Assembly (NCBI GenBank): GCA_019828595.1
Contig: JAHQRK010000033.1
Location: 186,001-250,000, forward strand
Reading direction: 5' to 3'
DNA: 64,000 bases
DNA from: Aphanomyces cochlioides
Taxonomy: Eukaryota > Oomycota > Saprolegniomycetes > Saprolegniales > Verrucalvaceae
Both the position numbers and the translations under genes were made by a program. The notes under the pieces are model-generated. The model saw nothing but the letters and a program-made list of their open reading frames with translations. It did not search any database and was not told the DNA's origin. Of this stretch, positions 12,609 through 25,500 are shown piece by piece. Numbering within the stretch: position 1 is the first letter of the stretch; each line of letters begins with the position of its first letter.

Positions 12609-15600
12609 TTAGAGTTGATCGTCCTCCAAATCGAGGGGATCAATTTCGTCGGCGTTCATGGAGTGGTGAGCTTTGCTGCAGAGCTCGTCGATGTGGTAAT
12701 TGTTGGTGATGCTTTTGAGCATCGAGATGGCCGACAAGACGGGAGCCGGCAAAGTGAACTTCTCGAGATTGTCGCTGAAGTTTTCGATCAAAGCAAACAG
12801 CGACCAGTCCGTCAAGCAGTTGGTGTCAGGCAATCTTGTTGCTTCTTGGTTCAATAGAACAGTCAGTGCCTCCGAGTTTGTGTAGAGGTCTGGGGCCCGA
12901 TTTGAGAGGAATAAGTCAATCGTAGCAAGTGCAAAGAGGATGCGCTTGATCTCTGGTATGTCCGTGGTCAATTCTTCCAAGATTTCTGACGGGTGAATCT
13001 TGTATTGAGCCATGAAGTTGACGTGATGTTTGTAGTTGTGAGGCTTGCCTTGAGCTTTTAACAAAGCCATCTTGCGCTCAATAGTCTTGGTTGCAACAAG
13101 TGACTGAAACAAACTGAGGTCTTCATCTTGTGCGTACATAGCATGTGCAACGAGCTGAGGATCATCTCGCAAAATGCGTTGACATTCGGTGATACTGCCT
13201 TCGACTTTCTTGTCTCGAATGATCTTCTTCGCCAATTCGAGGTGGGCTGCAGCAGACTTGTCAAGTCGTTGTTTCTTCGCTTTGCCTTTGGTCTTTTTCG
13301 GGCGTGGCGCACTTGAATCTTCCAATACAATTCGAGGCACTGCAAAGTCTTCAAACGAGAGTTCCACGTCGTCTTCTTCGAGGATATGAAAACGGTTGGA
13401 TGTCGGCAGGGGATCCAAACGTGGGGACGAAGGCAAAGTACGTTTTGGAGCTGGTCCAGACCGGTAGCCCGTTACCAATTGAAGGTCCAGCGAGTTCTTG
13501 GGCTGCTCACTTGGTGGAGCAAGAGCGGGCGATTCGTTGGTAGACATTTCCACATCTTCTTGTTGTTTGTCTTGTCCATTGTTGTTAGGGGGATCGCTGT
13601 CACCAGACATATCGACATCAGAGTCATGAGAAGGAGCTGTTGGCTGTGGTTGTTCATCTTGACGATCTCCAGATGCCTCAGTTGAGTCGGCCTCGCCTTC
13701 CGCATTTGTTCCAGGGTCTTGGTCATGATCGTCTCCATCATGTTCAGGTTCTTTTTCTCCTGACGGAGGAGATTTTGCCGCTGCCTTGGCCGCTTTTGCC
13801 TTCGCTTTTTCAGCCTTGGCCTCTGCACGTCGTGAAACAATCGACGGAGGCAATGTCTTGTTCAGAGCAGCGATCTTGTGCTGAAACACGACGACAAAAG
13901 GCTGACCCGACGGATCCGTAATGGTGATTTCGCGTAGTGCGTCGCCGGATTTTGGCACCAACACTGCTGGAGGCGCAGGCGACTTGAAAATGACTCTCAA
14001 ATGCGGCGACTTGATGTTCTGACCAGCAGTAGGGTTGAATGCTGCTATCACTGACTTGGTCAATGCAGCCATTTTCTTGACAATCGCCTTGGCCATCGAA
14101 GGGTGACTGACCTTGTTGAACGTAACGTAGTAGTTGTTGCCATAACGCGAGTACTTGGGAACCAGGAAGTCTTTGCCACCAAGTCGAAACGTTGTGCCTC
14201 CCATTTCCACGCACGTAGACAAGTTGTAACTTGAGATCACAATGGTCTGTGGGTTCTTCTTGTGGATCAAAATGTTCGGAAATTTGGAGCCCCATAACGA
14301 ACCAGGATTTTCCTTGACAAATTGATCGCAGATGACTTTTTCGGACCAGTCCTTGTAGGCTTCGCCCAACTTGACTGTGAGCTCGTACACTTGGGACTGG
14401 GGAGTGAGCAAAATGTTTTCAATGAAGGCGTCCATGTCACCAGAGTCTTTGTAGAATGCGTCCGCCATGGCCTCGCATCGCGCAATATCGTCATCGGCAA
14501 TAGCATGAGCACCAGTGTTGCGATGTTTCGCGCCTTTGGGGGCATTGCCTTGCTTGGAATCTTTCTTGGACGAAGCTGAATCCTTGCCGGGAGTCTTTTG
14601 CGTCCATGGATTGGCCTTTTCAGCGTTTTGTTGCTCTTGATCGCCTTGTATTTTGTCTGCCGCGGTAGGAGGATCAACAGCGCCATTTCCTTGAGCAACG
14701 GATTTGTCGACAATGTCTTGATTTGACTGGTCATTGTCATTGTTTGTCGATTGTTCCTCTTGAATAACTTCTCCAGGAGTATCACACGGCTTCGCTTGGC
14801 CGTTAATGTCGCCTGACCCATCAACCTCAGAGTGAATTTGAGTATTTCCCTCGTCGGTTAAGGCCTCGGTTTCAGTAGAATCCTTCCCCTCGGCGTCTCC
14901 AGAGACCATATCCACGTCCTCTTGAGATTTTTCTTCTTCCTCTCCCGTTCTAGGAGGCTCAGCACAGGGGGCGACGCGGTTGGTGGCTGCTGGCTCAGTC
15001 CCATTGGTCACGAGAAAGGCCGGGGCCAGACCCCCAGTGACAGGGGTAGAAGGGGAATCCATGCCATCCCCGCAGCACGGTGACTGGGGTACACCATTGC
15101 TCCGGCGAGAACCCAAATCGGGATACCGCCCCCGCCCCTCCGAAGAGGCCCCTGGGGGGAAGTAGACAGAACCGCAGGGTGTGCCCATAGGGGGGGCCCT
15201 CGTAGCCTCTAGGGCTGGCATGGACCCCGTTTTCTCGCCGCCTTCACTGGGGATCGACTCCAATTGGAGTCCAGGGAAGCAGCCACCACAGGCACAAGGC
15301 CCCAGTGGTTCGCCCTCCTGAGTGAGGGCTTCGCTAGACAAGTTAACGACAGTGGTCTGGGGGTCAACCACTGACCCACTGAGGTTGACCCCCCTGGAAC
15401 TCCGGCGAGTGGAGCACCAGGTGAAGCGCTGGGGGAGCGAGACGCAGATTGGTCTCCAGAGACGCCATTGGGGTCGAACTCGACCTCCACTTCGGCCCTA
15501 GGGTTAGGTGTAGAGACATTACTCACACCACTTCCGCCATCCTGATTGGACGACGAAAGTGGGTGAGGTGATACAATACCTGGAATGATGGTGACTCCGT

Positions 15601-15646
15601 GAGTGTTGGTCTCACGAAGCTCGGAACAGCTGTTGGCGTTGGACAT
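12609..15646 (-). pseudogene. LINE ORF1, single-base frameshift near the N-terminus
   Basis: The start ATG is at 15644-15646 and the stop at 12609-12611. The run of C at 15389-15394 has six bases, where c7, c2 and others have seven. This shifts the frame in the first 90 codons and separates the N-terminal segment from the rest. The remainder is open to the normal end LDLEDDQL. Because the duplicated copy c7 has the full run, the loss came after the 9.93 kb duplication or is a homopolymer sequencing error. Otherwise the protein matches the 1,012 aa form. Confidence 0.87.
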
Positions 15647-15707
15647 TTTGAGCGCGGCGGCACTTGATAACTTCTTGACTTGAGGGGTACGAGGCAAATT
15701 CGGAAGT

Positions 15708-18700
15708 GTACCTCCACCATGGCCGGCACCCTTCAACTGGAACAATGGATGCACAGTTTGTCTCTGGTGGATCTGTTTCGTCGTCAAAACCCCGTGGCAC
15801 GAGCCTTCACAAGTCCCACACTCACCAACCGACTCGACTACATCTTTTGTTCGTCCACCTTGGCGGGTCTTTGTCATTGGAAGGCGACGCACATGCCACA
15901 CGTTCCACAGGCTGACCACGTGGCTTGTCGTATCATCACAAAGCGTCAAACATTGCGCCATGGCTCTGGATCATGGAAAGCTCCAACTTGGCTACTTCGT
16001 CTACCACGAGCGGCCGAGATTGTTCATGGATGTCTGGATCGATTTTTGGACAAGTCTCCAACATTCCACAATATCTCCAAGGCCTACGACATGCTGGTCA
16101 ATGATATCCGCTCCCAACTCAAAGAATTCCATTCTCAACGATTGGAGAAACAACGTCTGCCGTTGAAGAAGTTAGCTGTCGAGATCGCTTCGCTTTTGCA
16201 AGTCCCCAACATGCGTCAAGATTCAGTGCTGGTGGATCGAGTGCGAGACCTTCAAAAGCAAATTCACGAGCTGCAAGATCGAGACAAGCAGTTTCGTCAA
16301 GACCAGGCGTTCCAACTTCACTTGTACAAAGCAGAGCGCTCGTCCAAGTTCCACTTCATGTCCCCTGTCCCTACCCCCTTGAAGAAGACAGTCTTCAAAG
16401 AGTTGGTGGATGTCAATGGAAATGTTGTCTCCAATCAACAAGGCATGTCTGACGTCCTGGTCGACTACTACAAGGACTTGTTTGCAGCTCCCGACGTGCA
16501 GCGATCTGGAGACGAAGTGTCGTCATTTCTGACCCCATTGACTCGACACAAGCAACTGCCAGAGCAAGCCCAGAAAGAGCTGTCGGCTCCCTTGCGCGCC
16601 AACGAGTTCTATCATGCTATTCGACACAGCAGTTCGAACTCAGCGCCAGGTCCCAACGCTCTGCCATTCGAAGTCCTCAAACTTGCACCTCACAAGTGGT
16701 CGTTGGTATTGGAGCTGCTATTCACACACCAGCTCCATTCTCACCCTCGCTTGACTCCCATGCAACTTGTCAGTACGCTGGTGTTGCTGCACAAGAAAGG
16801 CCCCAAGTCACAGGCCAAGAACTATCGGCCCATTAGCCTACTCAACACGGATGTGAAAATCCTGACGAGTATTCTGGCTTATCGACTCCAGCGCCACATT
16901 CGACACATCATCCACCCGGACCAGCAAGGCTTTATCCGTCGAAGCAATATCCAAACCAATATTGCACGACTGGATGACATGCTGCACCACATCAAACTAC
17001 ACAGTCCGTCCTCGATGGTGGCACTGCTTGACTTTGAGAAAGCTTTTGATCGCGTGGACCACGCGTACTTGCTCCGCGTCCTCCGTCACTATGGCTTTCC
17101 CGAAACCTTTGTTGACATGGTTCGCGTACTGTACTCGGGCCGCAAGTCTCGCATCTTGGTGAACGGCTTCTTGTCCAAGCCAGTTCACATCTCACGCGGT
17201 GTGTTGCAAGGTGATCCACTGTCGCCACTTCTGTTTGTGATCGCTTTGGAACCGATGTGCCAACTCCTACGGCAACACTCCAACTATGGCATCAAGTGTG
17301 GGGATCGCTACCACACTGGGAGTTACTTTGCCGACGACTCGCAACTCTATGCTGCAAATGAGACGTGCCTCCACCGGCAGCTTGCATTGGTTCAAACCTT
17401 TTGCGACAAGTCTGGTTTCCGACTCAACGTAGACAAGACCCAAATTCTGACCTACAGCCAGTTGAATGGGAACCTTGCCTCACTACAAGTTACTTCCGAC
17501 AGTCCCGTGAAGGCTCTTGGTATCTTGGTTGCGCCCAATCTTTCTCCATTGGCACGTTTCAATTACGTGTTTGAGAAGTTTGTGGCTCGCTTGTCTTTGT
17601 GGCTCTACAAGGCTCGAACCATGGCCGGAAAAGTCACTATCCTGCACAGCATATGTCTGCCTGTGTTATGGTACCAACTGGCTTTTGTCCCTGCCGACAA
17701 AGACCTGGCCAAAAAGATCGACAAGGCCATGCTTCAATTTATGCATGGTGAAGAAATCAACCCATCCTCCTCTGTCCATGGCCTCCGTTTGATCAAAAAG
17801 GAGATCCTATTCATGCCGAAGAAGTCCGGTGGCTTAGGCCTGCACCATGCACTTGCTTTATGGCAACAACACAACCGCTCTGTCATGATCAGATGCATTC
17901 AAGCCATCACCACCCCACCCCGCAAGTCTGCCATGTCCGCCTGGATTACGCCGGGCTATACTCTCCTCGAGAAGGCTTTTCATCCATGGGGTTCCCCCGA
18001 GATCTCCTCTTGGCAAATGGCTCTTCTGCATTCATCAGACGACTGTACAAGAATCCCAATATCACTCCAATGTGGAAAGCCTTATTGAGTAGCTGGTTTG
18101 AATCCCGCTGGACTCCGTACGGCTGTCCAAATCACATCTCATCTTTGGATGTTCCCCTTTGGCACAACTCGTATCTGCCTGGACTCGAAGACCTATACGA
18201 TCAGTGCTCTACATCGACGCAAGACCAAGCCAATGTATTGGCTTCGCTTCACATCACGAAGTTGTCGCATTTGTTGACTCCGTGTCAGCGAGTTTGGCCA
18301 GCTTCGATCTTGTTCGACAAAATCAACCGTGCCTGCCGCCAAGCCAATTTTGTCTCTCCAACGAAACAATGGATCTCAATCTTGGTGACCAAGTTATCAC
18401 GATTGTTTGAGATTGTTTCTGAAGAGGATGCTCCCGTGTTCCACTTGCCGACGCCAAGCTCTGAATGGACGGAATGGCACTGGATAATTCACCCTGACTC
18501 GAGTCCGATCTTGTTGGCGTTTGCGACTTCGAAATCGGCTAAGATCAGAGCTTCTCCAGCTGTCAGCTCGTCCATTCTTCCTACCAAGCATCTCAACCTG
18601 CCATCCAACTTTTACGAAGACCCCAAGCGCCTTACCCAACTTGCCGCCTTCCTCCAACCCGACCACATTCTCCCTCGATATGGAGAGTTCATTTTCAAGA

Positions 18701-19209
18701 CCCTTCTCCGCGCCAACGCCATGCAATATCTGTTTCAGTACCAAGACCCCAAGCCGACGTGTGTCTTCTGTCGTGTCAATGAGACGTACGAGCATTTCCT
18801 GTTCTCTTGTGGATATGGTCAATCTGTTTGGTATTTCTTCAAGACAATCCAGCGACTGCTCGAGTGTTCCTTTCCGTCCACGTGTCTGGAAATGTTCTAC
18901 GAGACGCCCAAGCCGTCCGATGGATACTACATCCGTGGCTATCTGAAGATCTGGCCGATTGTCCGAGCCTGCGTGTATTATCAAATATGGCTCCAACGTG
19001 CCGATCGCACCTTTCGACCCGACCTCACAGCGAAGAGTCCGATGGAAGTTGCCATTCATGCTGCCTCTTTGATCAAGCTACATCTACAACAGCTCCTGGT
19101 TGATCTCCCTCTCAAGAAGGGATACACCAAGGTATTCAATGTGCTCAAGCATCTATCTTCGGACCCCTGGTTACGTCAACACGCCATTCCTGACAGTGTC
19201 GTTTCATGA
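15708..19209 (+). pseudogene. LINE ORF2, residues ~186-1351, frameshifted
   Basis: The N-terminal endonuclease segment including GGDFN is missing; RLDYIF and the whole reverse transcriptase remain. The C run at 17994-17998 has five bases, where c8 has six, giving a frameshift and a stop at 18086-18088. The original frame resumes and carries the zinc motif to TGA 19207-19209. The tandem duplicate c8 is open throughout, so the lesion is younger than the duplication or a homopolymer read error. Confidence 0.88.
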
Positions 19210-19354
19210 GTGAGCTGACGGCTCACCACTTCATCTCCTGTTCAATGACCACTTTGCCATATTCTGTTTTCCAAGTTCTATTTATACAGTACGAGGCAAA
19301 TTAGTAAGTCATTAGGGCCTTTGCTCAAAAATAAGGTTAATACAACTCATTTAA
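15708..19354 (+). mobile_element. LINE copy c5, 3' part
   Basis: Reference positions from about 3732 to the 3' end. The left edge is the c4 insertion. The 3' end meets CCACATTCG, ORF2 of c6 in the same orientation, so c5 inserted into that copy. The 3' UTR has the short hairpin variant. It is almost identical to c8. Confidence 0.92.
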
Positions 19355-21671
19355 CCACATTCGACACATCATCCACCCGGACCAGCAAGGCTTTATCCGT
19401 CGAAGCAATATCCAAACCAATATTGCACGACTGGATGACATGCTGCACCACATCAAACTACACAGTCCGTCCTCGATGGTGGCACTGCTTGACTGTGAGA
19501 AAGCTTTTGATCGCGTGGACCACGCGTACTTGCTCCGCGTCCTCCATCACTATGGCTTTCCCGAAACCTTTGTTGACATGGTTCGCGTACTGTACTCGGG
19601 CCGCAAGTCTCGCATCTTGGTGAACGGCTTCTTGTCCAAGCCAGTTCACATCTCACGCGGTGTGTTGCAAGGTGATCCACTGTCGCCACTTCTGTTTGTG
19701 ATCGCTTTGGAACCGATGTGCCAACTCCTACGGCAACACTCCAACTATGGCATCAAGTGTGGGGATCGCTACCACACTGGGAGTTACTTTGCCGACGACT
19801 CGCAACTCTATGCGGCAAATGAGACGTGCCTCCACCGGCAGCTTGCATTGGTTCAAACCTTTTGCGACAAGTCTGGTTTCCGACTCAACGTAGACAAGAC
19901 CCAAATTCTGACCTACAGCCAGTTGAATGGGAACCTTGCCTCACTACAAGTTACTTCCGACAGTCCCGTGAAGGCTCTTGGTATCTTGGTTGCGCCCAAT
20001 CTTTCTCCATTGGCACGTTTCAATTACGTGTTTGAGAAGTTTGTGGCTCGCTTGTCTTTGTGGCTCTACAAGGCTCGAACCATGGCCGGAAAAGTCACTA
20101 TCCTGCACAGCATATGTCTGCCTGTGTTATGGTACCAACTGGCTTTTGTCCCTGCCGACAAAGACCTGGCCAAAAAGATCGACAAGGCCATGCTTCAATT
20201 TATGCATGGTGAAGAAATCAACCCATCCTCCTCTGTCCATGGCCTCCGTTTGATCAAAAAGGAGATCATATTCATGCCGAAGAAGTCCGGTGGCTTAGGC
20301 CTGCACCATGCACTTGCTTTATGGCAACAACACAACCGCTCTGTCATGATCAGATGCATTCAAGCCATCACCACCCCACCCCGCAAGTCTGCCATGTCCG
20401 CCTGGATTACGCCGGGCTATACTCTCCTCGAGAAGGCTTTTCATCCATGGGGTTCCCCCCGAGATCTCCTCTTGGCAAATGGCTCTTCTGCATTCATCAG
20501 ACGACTGTACAAGAATCCCAATATCACTCCAATGTGGAAAGCCTTATTGAGTAGCTGGTTTGAATCCCGCTGGACTCCGTACGGCTGTCCAAATCACATC
20601 TCATCTTTGGATGTTCCCCTTTGGCACAACTCGTATCTGCCTGGACTCGAAGACCTATACGATCAGTGCTCTACATCGACGCAAGACCAAGCCAATGTAT
20701 TGGCTTCGCTTCACATCACGAAGTTGTCGCATTTGTTGACTCCGTGTCAGCGAGTTTGGCCAGCTTCGATCTTGTTCGACAAAATCAACCGTGCCTGCCG
20801 CCAAGCCAATTTTGTCTCTCCAACGAAACAATGGATCTCAATCTTGGTGACCAAGTTATCACGATTGTTTGAGATTGTTTCTGAAGAGGATGCTCCTGTG
20901 TTCCACTTGCCGACGCCAAGCTCTGAATGGATGGAATGGCACTGGATAATTCACCCTGACTCGAGTCCGATCTTGTTGGCGTTTGCGACTTCGAAATCGG
21001 CTAAGATCAGAGCTTCTCCAGCTGCCAGCTCGTCCATTCTTCCTACCAAGCATCTCAACCTGCCATCCAACTTTTACGAAGACCCCAAGCGCCTTACCCA
21101 ACTTGCCGCCTTCCTCCAACCCGACCACATTCTCCCTCGATATGGAGAGTTCATTTTCAAGACCCTTCTCCGCGCCAACGCCATGCAATATCTGTTTCAG
21201 TACCAAGACCCCAAGCCGACGTGTGTCTTCTGTCGTGTCAATGAGACGTACGAGCATTTCCTGTTCTCTTGTGGATATGGTCAATCTGTTTGGTATTCCT
21301 TCAAGACAATCCAGCGACTGCTCGAGTGTTCCTTTCCGTCCACGTGTCTGGAAATGTTCTACGAGACGCCCAAGCCGTCCGATGGATACTACATCCGTGG
21401 CTATCTGAAGATCTGGCCGATTGTCCGAGCCTGCGTGTATTATCAAATATGGCTCCAACGTGCCGATCGCACCTTTCGACCCGACCTCACAGCGAAGAGT
21501 CCGATGGAAGTTGCCATTCATGCTGCCTCTTTGATCAAGCTACATCTACAACAGCTCCTGGTTGATCTCCCTCTCAAGAAGGGATACACCAAGGTATTCA
21601 ATGTGCTCAAGCATCTATCTTCGGACCCCTGGTTATGTCAACACATCATTCCTAACAGCGTCGTTTCATGA
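19355..21671 (+). CDS. LINE ORF2, C-terminal part from reverse transcriptase motif A (partial)
   Basis: The open frame covers about residues 581-1351: motif A as DCEKAFDRVDH (Cys where most copies have Phe), RGVLQGDPLSP, YFADD, the thumb and connection region, and the CX2C-X7-H-X4-C zinc motif. The upstream fingers and endonuclease are cut off by c5. No stop or frameshift occurs to TGA 21669-21671. It lacks its own start, so expression as an enzyme is unlikely. Confidence 0.87.
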
Positions 21672-21817
21672 GTGAGCTAACGGCTCACTCACTTCATCTC
21701 CTGTTCAATGACCACTTTGCCATATTCTGTTTTCCAAGTTCTATTTATACAGTACGAGGCAAATTAGTAAGTCATTAGGGCCTTTGCTCAAAAATAAGGT
21801 TAATACAACTCATTTAA
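19355..21817 (+). mobile_element. LINE copy c6, 3' part; hybrid of c9-like and c3-like sequence
   Basis: Reference positions from about 4918 to the 3' end. The left edge is the c5 insertion and the right edge abuts c7 at the same site where c3 abuts c4. Diagnostic bases left of about 20980 mostly match c9 (for example GACTGTGAG at 19490-19500, TTTGTCTCTCC near 20811, GGCGTTTGCG near 20978). Bases right of about 21020 match c3 (CTGCCAGC, TATTCCTTC, TTATGTCAACACATC). This is the expected scar of unequal crossing-over. Confidence 0.88.
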
Positions 21818-22461
21818 CCACGGGGTTTTGACGGCGAAACAGATCCACCAGAGACAAACTGTGCATCCATTGTTCCAGTTGAAGGGTGCCGGCCATGGTG
21901 GAGGTACTGGGTCTCAACGAATCCAAATCTTTGTTGAGAGTGCAGTTGAAATCTCCTCCAACAATGTGTGGGCGCATGTGGAGGAAAGTCGCGTGGCAAT
22001 TCTTCGAAGTAACTTGCTCGTTGTTGGAAGGCTGCCGGCGCATAGATATTGTGGAGAACGACTGTCAGTGGACCCAGAGTACATCGCACTTGTAGATAAC
22101 GACCACGAAGCACTGGGTTGTCATGAGGGACTTGAGTGGCGTTCTTCAAAGGAGAGTGAGGATGTATCAACGTAGCCAGACCTCCAGTGGCTGGCGACGT
22201 GGATACTTCAGGGTAAATAGGCTCTTCAAAGAACAAAGAGCCTTCGTGGTTTGTGATGCGTTGCCAATGGAACGCAACACGGTCGTGGAGACTTGGCGTG
22301 CGGAAACGGGTTTCTTGGATAAAGGAAACGTCGTGAACACTTGATAGTTTGTCGAGGATGTACCGATGACTGTTGGAGAAGCCATTGGTGTTGAGGGAGA
22401 TGATTTGTGGGTCCCAGTCCACGAGTTCAGTTGGGACATCGGAGAAGTTGTTGTCACTCAT
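21818..22461 (-). pseudogene. LINE ORF2 N-terminal endonuclease fragment with +1 frameshift
   Basis: The ATG at 22459-22461 begins MSDNNF. Around 21965-21972 the sequence GTGTGGGCGC replaces GTGGAGCGC of the other copies, a net gain of one base. The frame is lost just before GGDFN. The fragment ends at the c6 junction. This change is absent from its duplicate c4, so it arose after the 9.93 kb duplication. Confidence 0.85.
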
Positions 22462-22539
22462 CACGAGTACAGATGAAAATGAGTAGAATGGAGGGGTCAG
22501 AGGGGAGGTTGAAATGGATTGAAGCAGGGGATAGAAGCC

Positions 22540-25500
22540 TTAGAGTTGATCGTCCTCCAAATCGAGGGGATCAATTTCGTCGGCGTTCATGGAGTGGTGA
22601 GCTTTGCTGCAGAGCTCGTCGATGTGGTAATTGTTGGTGATGCTTTTGAGCATCGAGATGGCCGACAAGACGGGAGCCGGCAAAGTGAACTTCTCGAGAT
22701 TGTCGCTGAAGTTTTCGATCAAAGCAAACAGCGACCAGTCCGTCAAGCAGTTGGTGTCAGGCAATCTTGTTGCTTCTTGGTTCAATAGAACAGTCAGTGC
22801 CTCCGAGTTTGTGTAGAGGTCTGGGGCCCGATTTGAGAGGAATAAGTCAATCGTAGCAAGTGCAAAGAGGATGCGCTTGATCTCTGGTATGTCCGTGGTC
22901 AATTCTTCCAAGATTTCTGACGGGTGAATCTTGTATTGAGCCATGAAGTTGACGTGATGTTTGTAGTTGTGAGGCTTGCCTTGAGCTTTTAACAAAGCCA
23001 TCTTGCGCTCAATAGTCTTGGTTGCAACAAGTGACTGAAACAAACTGAGGTCTTCATCTTGTGCGTACATAGCATGTGCAACGAGCTGAGGATCATCTCG
23101 CAAAATGCGTTGACATTCGGTGATACTGCCTTCGACTTTCTTGTCTCGAATGATCTTCTTCGCCAATTCGAGGTGGGCTGCAGCAGACTTGTCAAGTCGT
23201 TGTTTCTTCGCTTTGCCTTTGGTCTTTTTCGGGCGTGGCGCACTTGAATCTTCCAATACAATTCGAGGCACTGCAAAGTCTTCAAACGAGAGTTCCACGT
23301 CGTCTTCTTCGAGGATATGAAAACGGTTGGATGTCGGCAGGGGATCCAAACGTGGGGACGAAGGCAAAGTACGTTTTGGAGCTGGTCCAGACCGGTAGCC
23401 CGTTACCAATTGAAGGTCCAGCGAGTTCTTGGGCTGCTCACTTGGTGGAGCAAGAGCGGGCGATTCGTTGGTAGACATTTCCACATCTTCTTGTTGTTTG
23501 TCTTGTCCATTGTTGTTAGGGGGATCGCTGTCACCAGACATATCGACATCAGAGTCATGAGAAGGAGCTGTTGGCTGTGGTTGTTCATCTTGACGATCTC
23601 CAGATGCCTCAGTTGAGTCGGCCTCGCCTTCCGCATTTGTTCCAGGGTCTTGGTCATGATCGTCTCCATCATGTTCAGGTTCTTTTTCTCCTGACGGAGG
23701 AGATTTTGCCGCTGCCTTGGCCGCTTTTGCCTTCGCTTTTTCAGCCTTGGCCTCTGCACGTCGTGAAACAATCGACGGAGGCAATGTCTTGTTCAGAGCA
23801 GCGATCTTGTGCTGAAACACGACGACAAAAGGCTGACCCGACGGATCCGTAATGGTGATTTCGCGTAGTGCGTCGCCGGATTTTGGCACCAACACTGCTG
23901 GAGGCGCAGGCGACTTGAAAATGACTCTCAAATGCGGCGACTTGATGTTCTGACCAGCAGTAGGGTTGAATGCTGCTATCACTGACTTGGTCAATGCAGC
24001 CATTTTCTTGACAATCGCCTTGGCCATCGAAGGGTGACTGACCTTGTTGAACGTAACGTAGTAGTTGTTGCCATAACGCGAGTACTTGGGAACCAGGAAG
24101 TCTTTGCCACCAAGTCGAAACGTTGTGCCTCCCATTTCCACGCACGTAGACAAGTTGTAACTTGAGATCACAATGGTCTGTGGGTTCTTCTTGTGGATCA
24201 AAATGTTCGGAAATTTGGAGCCCCATAACGAACCAGGATTTTCCTTGACAAATTGATCGCAGATGACTTTTTCGGACCAGTCCTTGTAGGCTTCGCCCAA
24301 CTTGACTGTGAGCTCGTACACTTGGGACTGGGGAGTGAGCAAAATGTTTTCAATGAAGGCGTCCATGTCACCAGAGTCTTTGTAGAATGCGTCCGCCATG
24401 GCCTCGCATCGCGCAATATCGTCATCGGCAATAGCATGAGCACCAGTGTTGCGATGTTTCGCGCCTTTGGGGGCATTGCCTTGCTTGGAATCTTTCTTGG
24501 ACGAAGCTGAATCCTTGCCGGGAGTCTTTTGCGTCCATGGATTGGCCTTTTCAGCGTTTTGTTGCTCTTGATCGCCTTGTATTTTGTCTGCCGCGGTAGG
24601 AGGATCAACAGCGCCATTTCCTTGAGCAACGGATTTGTCGACAATGTCTTGATTTGACTGGTCATTGTCATTGTTTGTCGATTGTTCCTCTTGAATAACT
24701 TCTCCAGGAGTATCACACGGCTTCGCTTGGCCGTTAATGTCGCCTGACCCATCAACCTCAGAGTGAATTTGAGTATTTCCCTCGTCGGTTAAGGCCTCGG
24801 TTTCAGTAGAATCCTTCCCCTCGGCGTCTCCAGAGACCATATCCACGTCCTCTTGAGATTTTTCTTCTTCCTCTCCCGTTCTAGGAGGCTCAGCACAGGG
24901 GGCGACGCGGTTGGTGGCTGCTGGCTCAGTCCCATTGGTCACGAGAAAGGCCGGGGCCAGACCCCCAGTGACAGGGGTAGAAGGGGAATCCATGCCATCC
25001 CCGCAGCACGGTGACTGGGGTACACCATTGCTCCGGCGAGAACCCAAATCGGGATACCGCCCCCGCCCCTCCGAAGAGGCCCCTGGGGGGAAGTAGACAG
25101 AACCGCAGGGTGTGCCCATAGGGGGGGCCCTCGTAGCCTCTAGGGCTGGCATGGACCCCGTTTTCTCGCCGCCTTCACTGGGGATCGACTCCAATTGGAG
25201 TCCAGGGAAGCAGCCACCACAGGCACAAGGCCCCAGTGGTTCGCCCTCCTGAGTGAGGGCTTCGCTAGACAAGTTAACGACAGTGGTCTGGGGGTCAACC
25301 ACTGACCCACTGAGGTTGACCCCCCCTGGAACTCCGGCGAGTGGAGCACCAGGTGAAGCGCTGGTGGAGCGAGACGCAGATTGGTCTCCAGAGACGCCAT
25401 TGGGGTCGAACTCGACCTCCACTTCGGCCCTAGGGTTAGGTGTAGAGACATTACTCACACCACTTCCGCCATCCTGATTGGACGACGAAAGTGGGTGAGG

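Larger units (their letters stand above)
11888..15707 (-). mobile_element. LINE copy c4, 5' part (first copy of the 9.93 kb repeat)
   Basis: Reference positions 1 to about 3820 on the minus strand, with the complete 5' end at 15707. The left edge is the c3 insertion. The 5' end abuts c5 ORF2 sequence (15708 onward), so c4 inserted into c5. Flanking GG lies at 15721-15722, fifteen bases from the 5' junction. c7 is its duplicate. Confidence 0.92.
11888..21817. repeat. 9.93 kb tandem duplication, unit 1 (c4-c5-c6)
   Basis: Three nested copies whose internal junctions recur at an offset of 9,930-9,933 bp in unit 2. The boundaries are the identical c3|c4 and c6|c7 junctions. The units differ by few bases, mainly homopolymer indels, except that c6 and c9 differ as expected for a crossover inside c6. 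Confidence 0.92.

Noticed and set aside
15209..15961. A 250-codon minus-strand frame joining antisense ORF2 of c5 with the c4 ORF1 start
   Set aside because: It is a junction artefact that reads through the insertion point and then the c4 frameshift, not a gene.
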